DNA of 64,000 nucleotides from Sinotaia quadrata. Lineage: Eukaryota; Mollusca; Gastropoda; Architaenioglossa; Viviparidae. The stretch is taken from contig CM054178.1 in assembly GCA_028829895.1 (NCBI GenBank), forward strand, positions 68,663,835 to 68,727,834, in the 5' to 3' direction. Positions 1 through 13,600 of the stretch are shown piece by piece. Position numbers and translations under genes: made by a program. Below the pieces are notes generated by a model, which ran no database searches, was not told where the DNA came from, and worked only from the letters and a program-made list of their open reading frames with translations. The stretch's first letter is position 1. Every line of letters starts with the position of its first letter.

Positions 1-299
1 TGAGGGAGACAATCACATTACAGGACATTCTACAGTGAGCTAGAAGACATATGAAACTGACAATTCTATTGTGAACAATAAACATGTGACTTAGTTATGT
101 AAGCACATGAAAATCTATTGCAGCATTGTCTTGACAAGGTTATGTACAAACTATTATCACTATAATCTCTATAATTCCATTTCTGTTCTCTGATAAGAAA
201 TTATCCTGTGATTTATATTGACACTTAGCATTGTTAGGATATAAGACTGTATAAACTGTGAAATTATTTGAAAATGATTCATGAAATGTCAAATAATCT

Positions 300-675
300 T
301 TCATTGTATTTGCTATATGAATATTTGATTGTTGATTTAATAAATTTATTGATCTTCTTACACATATTGACACCATATGTTGGAGAGATAGTGGGTAGAT
401 GGGGGCTCGCTAAATATAGATTAAAATATAGATTTATATTCTTCTTTGGTAAGAAGTTTTCCACCTACAGAAATATTGTGTGATGGTAAATGTTTGCCTT
501 ATGTTGTGGGAAGAGATAAAACGTTTACAGTGTTCGCATATCCGCCAAGTGAGAGAGAGGTGTGGTGTCTCCTGGATAATTATTAATAACATAAATTAAT
601 ATTCTCATCATTTGTAATTAGTTATGGATGATTAATTAATAATAATAATCATAACCATTAATTAGGGTGGCGCTA
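300..675 (-). repeat. Dispersed repeat family, copy A (reverse, truncated)
   Basis: This segment is the reverse complement of the copies at 8030, 21675, 41975 and 48455. Shared landmarks are a GGGGGCTCGCTAAATATAG block, a CGCCAAGTGAGAGAGA block and the terminal GGTGGCG. It is about 375 bases and lacks the distal half seen in the copies at 29930 and 41975. No protein is encoded. It is probably a non-autonomous mobile element, but the ends are not exactly defined. Confidence 0.7.
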
Positions 676-2016
676 GCGTCACAATACCCAGATACAGTAT
701 TATCACTTCCAGACATAAATATAAAACATCTGTATACACATGCACACCCTATTCCAGACATTGCAATCACATCCAGACACACTTATCAGATCAGCTATAT
801 GCATATTCACACTTATCAGGTCAGACACATATATAAGACCTGCTGTCTGCATATTCAGACATGAGACCAGCTCTAAGCATGTCAGACATAATATCAGGCC
901 AGCAGTATGCACAGTCAGACGTACTTATCGAACTAGCTGTATGTACATTTAGACCAATGGCTAACAGTTGTATTAAATCCTGACACAGTTATTCTAGATC
1001 CAGTCACTGACAGTTATATTCATATCTAGAGTGAATCATCAAACAGACGTATTGACACCGGTATACCCAATAACCAAACTATCATATTCAGCCAAGATCA
1101 AATTATAATACATCTGGACTTATTGAATCCCCTCACCCCGCCTGCCATCCCCTCCCCCTCCCCCGCGACCAAATTTTCATGACTATATGTAATTGATCAT
1201 AACTTCACTTGGGTGATTCTGATGAGACCTCTTTACATGCTTCACGGCAATATTTGACTTACGTCATAGGTTGTGCGACTACTATAAAGTGCACTTATGA
1301 AAGCAGGTAAACAATCCAACCACAACACGATCGCCCTAAGCAGTTTTTCAACCGTTTATCTCTCCTACCGGTAAGAAATTATTGTCACATAATATATATA
1401 CACCAGAAGATGAAAAGCATCTTTGATGGCTTTCATGCATATTCCAGAGCAGTGACACAAGAATTTCAAAATTAAAAGAGTAAGATTCGAACTGAGATCA
1501 AAAGGGTGAAATATCTGCTACTGTGCGACTAAAAGAACCGTTTTATTTCCACTGTGTGCGATTTTCAATTCACTTTCTTGCATTGACTGACGTATTTCAT
1601 TTTCACTGGCACGGATCTATCAGACAGACATTCCTGAAAGGTGGTTACGGTTTTCCTGGTGGTCAAGGGTGCCTGGTGAAGGTACGCATGCTTTTTAAGT
1701 TTACTTCACAGTAAGAATTCTGCGCAGTCTATCAATAACCCGCTATAATTGTACATTTTAAATCCCCCTTTGAGGCCAGTGGGGTGCAAAGTCTGCGTCT
1801 GCAGAGCACACGTCATGTCGCAGTTGATCGCCCTTTACATATACGTGTACCAATGTGCAGGCAGTGAGTGTGTTACCAATGTACAGGCAGTGTGTGTGTT
1901 ACCAATGTACAGTCAGCACTCATGGGAAAATGGAAAACTTTCTTTTCATCTATGCAAAATTTAACCCTTCTGCATGGTGTGGGTGAGGTGTATCTTCCTA
2001 AGCATGGGTCTATTAG

Positions 2017-2018
<2 letters not shown>

Positions 2019-2049
<31 letters not shown>
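2019..2049. repeat. (CA)n microsatellite
   Basis: A run of about 15 CA dinucleotides. It lies in intergenic sequence and has no coding meaning. Confidence 0.9.
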
Positions 2050-2053
<4 letters not shown>

Positions 2054-3302
2054 ACATATGAATATTTCTGGGTCAGGCTACAGGTTCTCCTACATCATTG
2101 TGCAGAATGCAAACGTCCTTATAAGGGCATTCCATATCCTGTCAACATTCCCCCCCCACACACTCACCCTTGATCCTCTATTCATTTTCACTGCCCATGC
2201 CTAATTAATGAACTTGACCTTAATTCTTTACTACTTGTAGCGTATGTGGATTACATAATCAGCCATGCAACTTGACCACCACAACTAATGGCTTTCAATT
2301 ACAGATTATTAATAGAGAAAAAGAAATAGTACAAGACAAAGAGCATAATTTGCCCATGGTTCCTACCATCACAGCTTCTATACCAGTGGCTTTCAATTGA
2401 GTTGAACAATCTATAACAAACAAACGAGGCAGTCTCGGGAAGACCCATATATATGTAGTTTGTATCAGACTGCTTGTTCTATTTTACTGTAAGCTATTAA
2501 AATGTATTCTTGTTATCTTAACAACGAATTGACTCAATTATAAGTGTAATCAAAGGTTGGTGGGGGTGGAGCCAAAAGTGATACGAATGATCTTCTATGT
2601 TGTAATCAATCAGATTAAGATAAACTAATTCCAACCCGTGAATGTACACACATTTACCTGCCATTACGTTGGGTGCCAGAACTCAAGTGTGATCTAATTG
2701 TAAGGACTGAAGGGTGAGTTAAGCAACCGGCCTGTCGTCAGTAAAGGTGTGAATATTAAAATTAGTAACTTAAAATCCTGATACTGAGACAGAGTCGTTA
2801 AATTAGAGCTGGTATGTAACAGAGACACTATGGATCATTAAGTCATTAAATACTTCACTTTGCGTACTTCTATTAAAGGAAACACTTAGCATCGTTACGT
2901 CATCAGTTACTTGACTCTGCATGCTTCTTTTACTGGAAACACTAAACATCATTACATCATCGGTTACTTGGCATTGTAATAGGTTCATCTACCAGGAGCT
3001 TGGTGTCTTTTGAGTTGAGGCACTAACAGGCCAAAACCATTTTCAAGAATGCTTTCCAGACACTTTGATAAAACGTAACTCTGCGTCTTTATTGAGACTA
3101 TATATTTCAAAAGTAATTTTCATGCTTCTTTTTTTTATTACATTTTCATTGTGCATTATCTCGTATTTGTCGTTTTATTTTGTTATATTACGTTTAGCTT
3201 TGACTAATGTGTGTAAGTAAAGCTAAGAGCACTTATAATAATATTATTCAATTAATCACCTTATAATCATTATTTATTATTACACACAAGCACACACACA
3301 TA

Positions 3303-3513
<211 letters not shown>

Positions 3514-4832
3514 TATGATGAAAAACAGTAAAATATTTTCCTCTCTGTTTCTCACTTGCGGACTTGACTGGGATGGAAGTGGAGAAATGTATGATCCTCC
3601 AGCCGCACGAAAAGTAAATTTAAAATATATATATATATATTTCCGGATTGAAAGAACCTATCATTCAACTCGTCAACTTTGTCAATGGGTACTTTGTCAC
3701 CTGTTCTTGTACACCACAATGGTCACTTCACGTCCCATTGCTGTAAATCACCACATTGTTTATAATCTCTGTGATTTTATACTGCATGGCTATTTGTGTT
3801 TTTATTGCTTAGCAGGGTAGTAACGATATCACTGAATGGGCCACCTCATCCAGACGCGCATTCTTCCCACCCTGATGTACAAGCCTAGCTGCCTTATGAA
3901 GACAGCACCCCTAAGGTACTAGTGAAGAACCCCTTGACACACGGTAACCTGCCATTTGGCAAGCGTTCAGTAAACCTATATCTTACGGTGTAGTTACTTG
4001 AATTATTTTATTATATTGTGTGCACTCTTGTGTTTGTTTACGAAATGCAATTAAATTGTAAATGTCAACATCAAGCTTCACAGGGCTCGTTAAGATTAAT
4101 TCTGGTCTGCTAGCACTGCACGAAGTTTGTTGTTTGCGGGATGCAAGAACACTAACTCTAGTTTGTATTCGGAAAATCACGAAGATTTTCTTCCCTTTTA
4201 CTGATATTTCTTCCCGGGGGGACAAATAAATCTGCTTTTTCTTGAAGTTTAATATGAGTTATTCTCACCACTTTAATAAGTCTTAAAGGAGTTGCATTTA
4301 GCAGCTCCAAAGAGTCAAAGCAATTTTAATTTTAATTTAATAATGTTGGCTTTTTTCTGTATGTCTAGTCAAGATCGACATTGATTCTTGTAGGCTACCG
4401 TTCCTTAGTGCGGAGTTTACAATCCGTCTTGGATCTATTTCACGTTATGAACTGAGTCCAATGGATTGGGCAGATGCTACCTGATCTAATAGCTCCCAGT
4501 GCAACATTTTTTACCTTCAAAGCAGTATATGAAGATGTCTAACAATGATCAGTCGATGACAATTTTGATGATTATGACGACGACGACGACGATTAAAGTG
4601 GTTGTGATGGTGATATGACGATGGTGGTGGTCGTAATGATGATGTCAACGACAATGACTATGGTGGTGGTGATGATGACGACGACGATGATGTGAAACAA
4701 TGAAATGGGAATTATTTTATTCACATGTTAAACTTTCACGTATGAAAGTTATGACAGAATTTATAAAGTGTACGATTTATTAAACTATGTTTTAGAAAGT
4801 GTGGATCCTGTTGTCAGAGAGGGCCAACTAAA

Positions 4833-5352
4833 ATTGTATAGTTTATTTTTGTTGTTTGTTAACAACACTTGTGTAGTTTATTTTTGTTGTTTGTTAACAA
4901 TACTTGTGTAGTTTATTTTTGTTGTTTGTTAACAATACTTGTGTAGTTTATTTTTGTTGTTTGTTAACAATACTTGTGTAGTTTATTTTTGTTGTTTGTT
5001 AACAATACTTGTGTAGTTTATTTTTGTTGTTTGTTTAACAATACTTGTGTAGTTTATTTTTGTTGTTTGTTTAACAATACTTGTGTAGTTTATTTTTGTT
5101 GTTTGTTAACAATACTTGTGTAGTTTATTTTTGTTGTTTGTTTAACAAAACTTGTATAGTTAAATTTTGTTGTTTGATTACAAAACTTGTATTCATAAAT
5201 TTTGTTATTTACAATTATTTGTATATTTAATTTTTGTTGTTTGTTAACAATACTTGTATAGTTTATTTTTGTTGTTTGTTAACAATACTTGTATAGTTTA
5301 TTTTTGTTGTTTGTTAACAATACTTGTATAGTTTATTTTTGTTTGTTAACAA
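4833..5352. repeat. 35-bp minisatellite, about 14 copies
   Basis: The unit is about 35 bases (TGTGTAGTTTATTTTTGTTG followed by TTTGTTAACAATACT). The first copies are near-identical and later ones are degenerate. It is AT-rich and stop-filled, so it is not coding. Confidence 0.9.
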
Positions 5353-6994
5353 TAATTGTTTGGCTGCAAACTAGAAACATTATATTTAGTGTTTAATAAT
5401 ACAAATGACTCTATTTCTTTGTAAAAAAAAAATATGGCCATTATTTTATATTCAGACGAGCGGTTAACAGAACTTTATCTTTTAATAAAATGTCTGCCAA
5501 TTCTATATTTTACATAGATTTTGTTTTAATGCGACTGATGTTTTTAAATGCATTTATAGTAATGATTAAATGTGCATGTACACTACATTGTATTATACGT
5601 ATTACGTACATTGTATTATAAGTATTACGTACCTTGTATTATAAGTATTATGTGCATTGTATTATACGTACATTGAATTATCAGTATTATGTACATTGTA
5701 TTATAAGCATTATGTACATTGCATTCAAATTTCTCATGCAGGCATCTGTGGTAATGATTAAAAGGTCTGAAAAAAATATTTTTAAGAAAACAAGCTTTGC
5801 TTTGTGGTTTTGAGTTACTTCTGATACATATTAAGCTATTAATTTTTACAACAACAATAAAACGGGACAGAATACATGAATTTGAGCACTGAATATGTAT
5901 TTATATATATTTAATATATATGAGCACTGAATGTGTGTAATAATGGAATATTTTATCCACAGCTGAGGGTCACATATTGTACTGTTTAACTATTAATTTT
6001 TAGATATTTTGCTTTAGTGTAGATGTACAAGAAAACAGTAATTGCCATGAGTTTTAGCTTCAAACATGCAATAGTTATTTGAATTTACAATTGCCCAAAT
6101 CCAGATTATTCCCTTGGCAAATATTGCAAATCTATCTTTTTGCCGTTGTAGAAACCTTGATAATGCTATGATGCCTTTGTATATAATTTATAAATATTAC
6201 ATTACAAACACTAAAGCTGCTTAATTAAGAGTAGGAATAATTTATTTGAGTACTTCTAAATACATTTCTTTTAACTGAGATCTGCTCTACTGATGTGTGT
6301 ACAGAGTATGTGATGAAAATCACTGTTACTATTAATAAATAAAGTTATGTTCCTACCAATTGATTACTCAGTAATTAGTATCATTACTAAAAGTATATAT
6401 GATACAGTTAGTGATCAAAACCATATTTCTCAAGCATATGCAAATCAAATGATTATTTAAAAAAAATAATAATACAAAAACTAAATAATAAAGCACAACT
6501 TATAAACAAAATAAAACTTAAACAAAAAATAAAATAAAAGCAAAAACTTGAGAAAAGTACATGCATAAAACATTCTAGTGCACAAATATAAAAAATAATG
6601 CATGTGCTATTATCAAAATTATAATCATATATTAATCAATACTATTTGAGTTGAAAGCAATTTTATCACTTCCTTTCTTGAAAATTTTTATAAGGAATCT
6701 TTGACACAAAAATTTAAATTTAAATTCTATAAACAGTTTGCTCTTCTTAACAAAAGATTTTCTAATGTACTGTGATTGTCGAGGTGTGGCCAAGCTACAG
6801 ATGAAACCCAACAGATTGTCTCTAAAATGTATTGAACTTTATGACTACACTGGCCATTACTTTGTAATAAATCTTTCTACTTTTTAAAAAAAAATAATAA
6901 TTCTATTTTCAAACTCTTTAGGTCTTCCTACAGAAAATAGCGCGCATTCGTTGTAATGGCTTGCTCTCTACTCTTCATGTCAAAGAAAGCGTAA

Positions 6995-7360
6995 GCCGTC
7001 AGCCAATCAAAGGTATCAGAACTTGGCACACCTCCATTTACAATGTAGAAAAGCGACGTCACATTGAATGCAAGTATAGAACTAAGTTTTTAATGCCTTC
7101 CTTCTTCACAAATAAGTACGGGTCAAACCTTTCTCGGGTTGGTAGGCATTAATAAAGTTCAACAATTACAAACAAATGTTAGTACCACCACGATAAAGGA
7201 AAGGAATAAAAACGGATTGTATTTTCAGTCGTGCATAAGTCATCTCGCAGTATGTACGGTTGCATTTTTGCTTTCATCACAAAGGAGCAACAAGGGTAGG
7301 TAAGAGATCGCGATATTAAGAGTTCCGCCCCTTGACGTCAACAAGGTTTTGCAAGATGGC
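6995..7360 (+). promoter_or_regulatory. Candidate promoter region of gene 1
   Basis: Three promoter-like motifs sit 230-600 bases before the first ATG: a CCAAT box (AGCCAATCA, 7001-7009), a CRE-like CGACGTCA (7054-7061) and a perfect 10-base palindrome TTGACGTCAA (7332-7341). The palindrome is followed by CAAGATGGC, which resembles the YY1 core-promoter motif found around many metazoan transcription starts. No clear TATA box is seen. This is inference from motifs and position only; a 5' UTR intron cannot be excluded. Confidence 0.3.
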
Positions 7361-7591
7361 AATACGGTGTCCAATTGTGTTTATAGTAATCGAAACTTCT
7401 GTAACCTTTCTCTTGTACTATTAAACCTGATCACTGGGGTAGGAATCTCTTATACAAACCGATACATGTAATATTGTGAGGTTTGCAGCGTGTTTGCTTG
7501 CTGTTGTCAATTTAATTTTAGAAACTGGTGGTGCTGTTCTGCTGGATTTATTAAATAAACATCAAGATGGTTTCATGTGAAGGGTGACAAG

Positions 7592-7648
7592 ATGCTCTGT
7601 GTTTTGCTAATTATTTTTATAAATCGCTTTGGACTTTATGAAGCAACG
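7592..7648 (+). CDS. Gene 1 exon 1: signal peptide
   Basis: The ATG at 7592 is the first in-frame ATG after a stop codon at 7556. It encodes 19 residues with a hydrophobic core (LCVLLIIFI) and ends ...GLYEAT at a phase-0 donor, ACG|GTAATC. Gene 2 exon 1 likewise ends in ...IATK at phase 0, which supports the model. A six-codon upstream ORF (ATG at 7566, stop ending 7586) overlaps the leader. Confidence 0.65.
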
Positions 7649-10600
7649 GTAATCTTTTATTTAATCATGTTCTGCTTTTACGCATATCCTCCACGTTTCA
7701 CGCTTAATTGTAGATATGGCGAAATTTGTAAGTACGTTAAATTAGTCATAGTTGCTTCATGAAATCTTCAAGTCTTCGTGACTTCTTTGAATCCGCTGGC
7801 TTATTTTAATTTTATGGTTTACTTTTTGTAGTAACTGCTTCTATGTTCCATTTCTGTTTAATTGCTTGAAAGGTTTATTTCTGTTTAACTGCTTGAAAGG
7901 TTTATTTCTCTTTAACTACTTGAAAGGTTTATTTCTGTTTAACTGCTTGAAAGGTTTATTTCTGTTTAACTGCTTCAGTGGTTTACTTCTGTTTATCTTC
8001 TTCCACGATTTATTGCTGTTTAACTGTGTGACACAACGCCACCATTGTTATTGGTTATGATTATTATTATTTAATCATCCATAGTTAATTACAAGTGATG
8101 AGATTCTTAATTTATGTTATTAATAATTCTTCAGATGACACCACTCGTCCCTTTCGCTTGGCGGATATACCGGTGCTGTAAACGTTTTCTCTCTTCCACA
8201 ACATTAAAGAAAAACATTTACCGTCACACATTATTTCCGTAGGTGGAAAACGTCTTACCAAAGGAGAAGATAAATCCGTCTTTTAATCTATATTTAGCGA
8301 GCCCCCATCAACCCACTATATCTCCAACATATACGGTTATCAATATGTGTAAGGTCAATAAATTTAACAACAAATTTATAAAATCAACAATCAAATATAC
8401 AGCATATGAATAAAATCAAAAGAGCATTCACATTTACATTGCTTCACAACAATTTTCGATTAATGTTAGAGACAATTGTTCAATTTGTCCTAGCATAGAC
8501 ATCAGCAGTCAAATGATTATATATATAAAATCAAATACACGGGCATAATTTATCATAGACATGAGAGTAGAGTTTTCGAGAAATAACTAAAGTTAATGTT
8601 CATAACCTTTTCAAAGATGGTAACTGCCATTAGTGAACTTATTTTTACGTATGTCACTAAAGACAGGACTATGCTTTGTTACTAGTGAGCGCTAACAAGG
8701 TTCTAGCAATATGAGAAAATCTTTGCCTTGAACTTCCCCTTTTGTATTTCTGTATAGCTCCTTCAAAAAGTCTACTTTTTAACATTTCTGTGGAACTCCT
8801 TCAAAGTCTACGCTTTAACATTTCTGTGGAACTCCTTCAAAGTCTACGCTTTAACATTTCTGTGGAACTCCTTCAAAGTATGCACGTTAACATTTCTGTG
8901 GAACTCCTTCAAAGTATGCACGTTAACATTTCTGTGGAACTCCTTCAGAGTATGCACTTTAACATTTCTGTGGAACTCCTTCAGAGTATGCACTTTAACA
9001 TTTCTGTGGAACTCCTTCAGAGTATGCACTTTAACATTTCTGTGGAACTCCTTCAGAGTATGCACTTTAACATTTCTGTGGAATGTTTTAAACTATGTAT
9101 GTAAATTCTTTTGTAGCAATCTTTCACATTTCATGCACACATTTGAATACTGCACAATAAAATCCATACATTAGTGCATTTAAATCACATTAAATAATAG
9201 TTTTGTACAACACATCGAAGCTGTTTCATATTTTGTAAAGAGAATTGGTCTGTATTATTTTTGTGTAATTTTCTCTTTCTTTCTTTTTTTTTTTTTGCGT
9301 AGGCAACACTAACAATACCAGATGCTGTAGTCTCAGTCCTGGAAACCGAACAAAACCGGATTCAGCTGACACCTCCATCACGACCAATACAATGCAGCGA
9401 CACAGACGGCGATCTGACCAGAGGTTATGTCCAATCAGTAAACCCATCTGCCCCATGTGGGCGTTGTTTCTCCATGATGCCTTGTGGAAACAGTGCTAAA
9501 GGTGCGAGAATTTTTCCTGTAATAAATAACAACTATTTTAGTTAGCTTTACAGCAGTGCGCTGGATTTATTTATCGACTTTCTCGTGATTGAGAAATTGG
9601 TTGAATAACTATATTAAATTAAGATGGCTGCTGAATATAAGACAAAATGGTGAGCTATGTTCATCACTTTTATGTTATTCTTTCTTCACAAAAGACGGTT
9701 TCAATTTATTTACAGCTAAAAGTAAGGGTCATTAAAACATTTAAGGATTTTCTTTAAAAGTTAAGAAATCGCACGCGGTGTTGTTTCATAGGTTGTTATT
9801 AATATTTGTAGCGAGTTGTTAGTTAATTAATATTTATCCCGTTTATTAGTGTCGTGTGCAAACTCTTCATTGTTTGCACCTTGTACATTCACGCTAAATG
9901 TTTTGCACACGGTACTTAACAGACTGCCTTCGGTACTTTTTTTGCCTTCAGAGTTTTGCCTTGAATACTTCCCGACTCAAGGTTCACTGATCTTCAAGCA
10001 AGTGTCCTCCTACGCAATTACAATCACGTGCACGGATGATAAGGACCCCGCGGTGACGTCATCGATCGAAGTGCGCGTCATCGCAAACAAGCCTCCGAGA
10101 TTCAGTTCGGCGACTCTTTATGGTCAGTCAGAAAGTCTTAACGTGTGATGACCTTCAGGTTATGGCATCTGCCGCTGTTGTCGAGTAGGGTTTAATGTAT
10201 ATCAGTATATATGCGCCATCTTTAAGATCATCGATATAGTGCCAACTCATAGAGAGGTACTAAAGTGTAATTAGCAAATAGAAACACGTTAATAACTTGG
10301 CAGAGATTTTTTATTCAAGGGAGGTGAGGTGTAATTCTGCAGATGATTTTAGTTACATCTTTTAAAACTGGTTTATCATGCTAATTATAAAATGTTCACG
10401 ATTGAAAGAAGAGAATGGATGGGGTGACATTTTTAATTTTTTTTTAGTCGTTGCATTCTTTCCTGATTCTAGAGTCGGTGACTGTGGACTTCACGCTCAA
10501 CAAACGCAAAGGAGACGTAATCTACCAGGTTCAAGCTGTAGACGATGAAGGGGACGCAATCTTTTACACAATGACGATGTCCCCTAACTCAGACAATTTT

Positions 10601-13600
10601 GAGATTGGATACAGTGAGTTCTTTGGTTATAGCTAAATGAGAAATAAATAAATAAATAGAAATAAATATTCAAAACAGAAAAAATACAGATAAATCAACA
10701 CCATTACCATAAAGGTAGAGGTCTGTTATTTACTGGAAAGATACAGGACCGTTTTGCACTATTAAGACACATAATGTTTATGCTATAAAGACACAGAGAT
10801 ATTATGAATTGGAAAGATACAGAACTGTTTTGCACTATAAAGACACATAATTGTTTACGCTATAAAGACACAGAGATATGATGAATTGGAAAGATACAGA
10901 ACTGTTTTGCACTATAAAAACACATAATTGTTTACGCTATAAAGACACAGAGATATGATGAATTGGAAAGATACAGAACTGTTTTGCACTATAAAAACAC
11001 ATAATTGTTTACGCTATAAAGACACAGAGATATTATGAATTGGAAAGATACAGAACTGTATTGCGTTATTGTCGCCGACGTACTCTGGGATGACGTTGTA
11101 ATAATGAATGATATCAAATATTAGCAGTAGTTAATGATATCAAATATTAGCAGTAGTTAATGATATCAAATATTAGCAGTAGTTAATGATATCAAATATT
11201 AGCAGTAGTTAATGATATCAAATATTAGCAGTAGTTAATGATATCAAATATTAGCAGTAGTTAATGATATCAAATATTAGCAGTAATTAATGATATCAAA
11301 TATTAGCAGTAGTTAATGATATCAAATGTTAGCAGTAGTTAATGATATCAAATGTTAGCAGTAGTTAATGATATAAAACATCTACATATGCCGATGCAGA
11401 GTATGGACCCCTGGCTTAATATCTGCAACTGTTATGCCGATATGTGGGTGCGCTGACGTCAATTCGACTCACGGTCCTCACACTCAATTATTTAAATTGA
11501 GAAATAGATTTTATAAAATAGATTCACAAATAGATATATAGTCGGACAGAGAAAAACGATATAATCGTGGGACTATCACTACAGATTACGATAACAAACT
11601 TTGAACTAACAGATTATCGAGACTGAACAATTAATAAAAATTTAATAAAAGAAAAGTTTAATCATATTTAAAAAGAATAAGCAAATACAAGTTATCCTAG
11701 TTTCACATCACAAGTTATCCTAGTTTCTCATCACAAGTACGAAAAGTCTGATCACGCTCAAGCTGCACTGTAGTCACTGTTCACAATCAGGACTTAGCTT
11801 CATGATACGTCACGCTGGTAGACACTCAATAGAACACGTCATGAATAACATCAGAATCATGCACCCAAAACCCACATCATAGATTTCAGAATAAAGATAG
11901 ACTGAAACCAAATCCCTGAAACACAGTTAATTATGGAGTCTAAGTGTGCTGAAAATTATTATTCTAATAAATACTTATTTTGGCATATGCCTCTGCCAGA
12001 GACAAAAGTTAAACATGTTTCAAATAATATAACATTCATAATAAAAACTAACTATTCACACAATAGAGAAAGGTCTTTACTTTATCTAGCCAAGGGTCTT
12101 CTTTTCCGTGTACAACCCGTATGTCGTCAGATATTTCGGGCTTATAAGAAATTGCTTCATCTTTTGATTTATTTTTATATTCGACAGCATCCGGAACCAT
12201 CCGTGCAGCAGTGGACATGCGCATTCATTGCGAAAATTTCATTGCTTTCTACGTCAGCATCTTTGACCTGCAAAACCCAGTCGTGGGTCCAAAGGTCATT
12301 TATGTGGATTTTTTAAGTAAGCAGTTTCTTTTGCAGTTATCATTATTAGAAAGGGTTTATGTTTAGATTACGTAAGGATGAACAGTTGTCGTTATTAGAT
12401 AGAGTTTTATGCTTAGATTACGTAAAGACGAACAGTTATCGTTATTAGATAGAGTTTTATGCTTAGATTACGTAAGGATGAACAGAGAGACGATAGAGAA
12501 GTATGCAATCTAAAAGATACAAAACGGACAGATGAAGAGACGGTAGATGAGTATACAAACCAAAAGCTACAAAATGGACAGAGTCAGAAGAGAGGCATAC
12601 AAACTAAAATATACAAAACGGACAGAGTCAGAAGAGAGGTATACAAACTAAAAGATACAAAATGGACAGGCAAGTGAAGATTGGGTGATGAACGCGTTCA
12701 AAATGCAGGGGAAAAGAACAGAAGTAATAATGCAAAGGATATATTGTTTTTGTAATAATAAACTATTTATTTTAATATAAATCGAAGCTAATAAACACAA
12801 TGACTACAATTCCAAAGTGTACACATTAAATTATTTTGATGAAGATGATGTTAATGACGACAACTATTATAACTGTGATTGTGATGAGAATGATTTTAAT
12901 GACGACAACTATTATAACTGTGATGTGATGAGAATGATGTTAATGACGACAACTATTATAACTGTGATTGGATGAGAATGATTTTAATGACGACAACTAT
13001 TATAACTGTGATTGTGATGAGAATGATTTTAATGACGACAACTATTATAACTGTGATTGTGATGAGAATGATTTTAATGACGACAACTATTATAACTGTG
13101 ATTGTGATGAGAATGATTTTAATGACGATAACTATTATAACTGTGATTGTGATGAGAATGATTTTAAAGACGACAACTATTATAACTGTGATTGTGATGA
13201 GAACGATTTTAATGACGACAACTATTATAACTGTGATTGTGATGAGAATGATTTTAATGACGACAACTATTATAACTGTGATTGTGATGAGAATGATTTT
13301 AATGACGACAACTATTATAACTGTGATTGTGATGAGAATGATTTTAATGACGACAACTATTATAACTGTGATTGTGATGAGAATGATTTTAATGACGATA
13401 TACTTATGACTATAGAGACGATGCTCACCAAAGTGAAATTATTGTAACTCTGAATTTATTACTATCTACGATCTACCGCTCAATCTACTACATTCATAAA
13501 TCTATTTATCAAATGATCAAAGCATTTCTGCTTCTCCATTCTTTGTACAACTACTTTCACGATATATGTGTAAGTATTATTTTGTATGCTTTTCACGATG

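Larger units (their letters stand above)
7649..9302 (+). other. Gene 1 intron 1
   Basis: GT-AG intron of 1654 bases. It contains a 27-bp minisatellite (about 7847-7985), a truncated dispersed repeat (8030-8630) and a 36-bp minisatellite (8761-9083). A T-rich tract precedes the acceptor TTTTTTGCGTAG. Confidence 0.7.

Noticed and set aside
8742..9104. 120-codon open frame of FNISVELLQSMH repeats, with an antisense partner
   Set aside because: A 36-base period keeps frames open on both strands. It lies inside gene 1 intron 1, and exons 1 and 2 join in phase without it.
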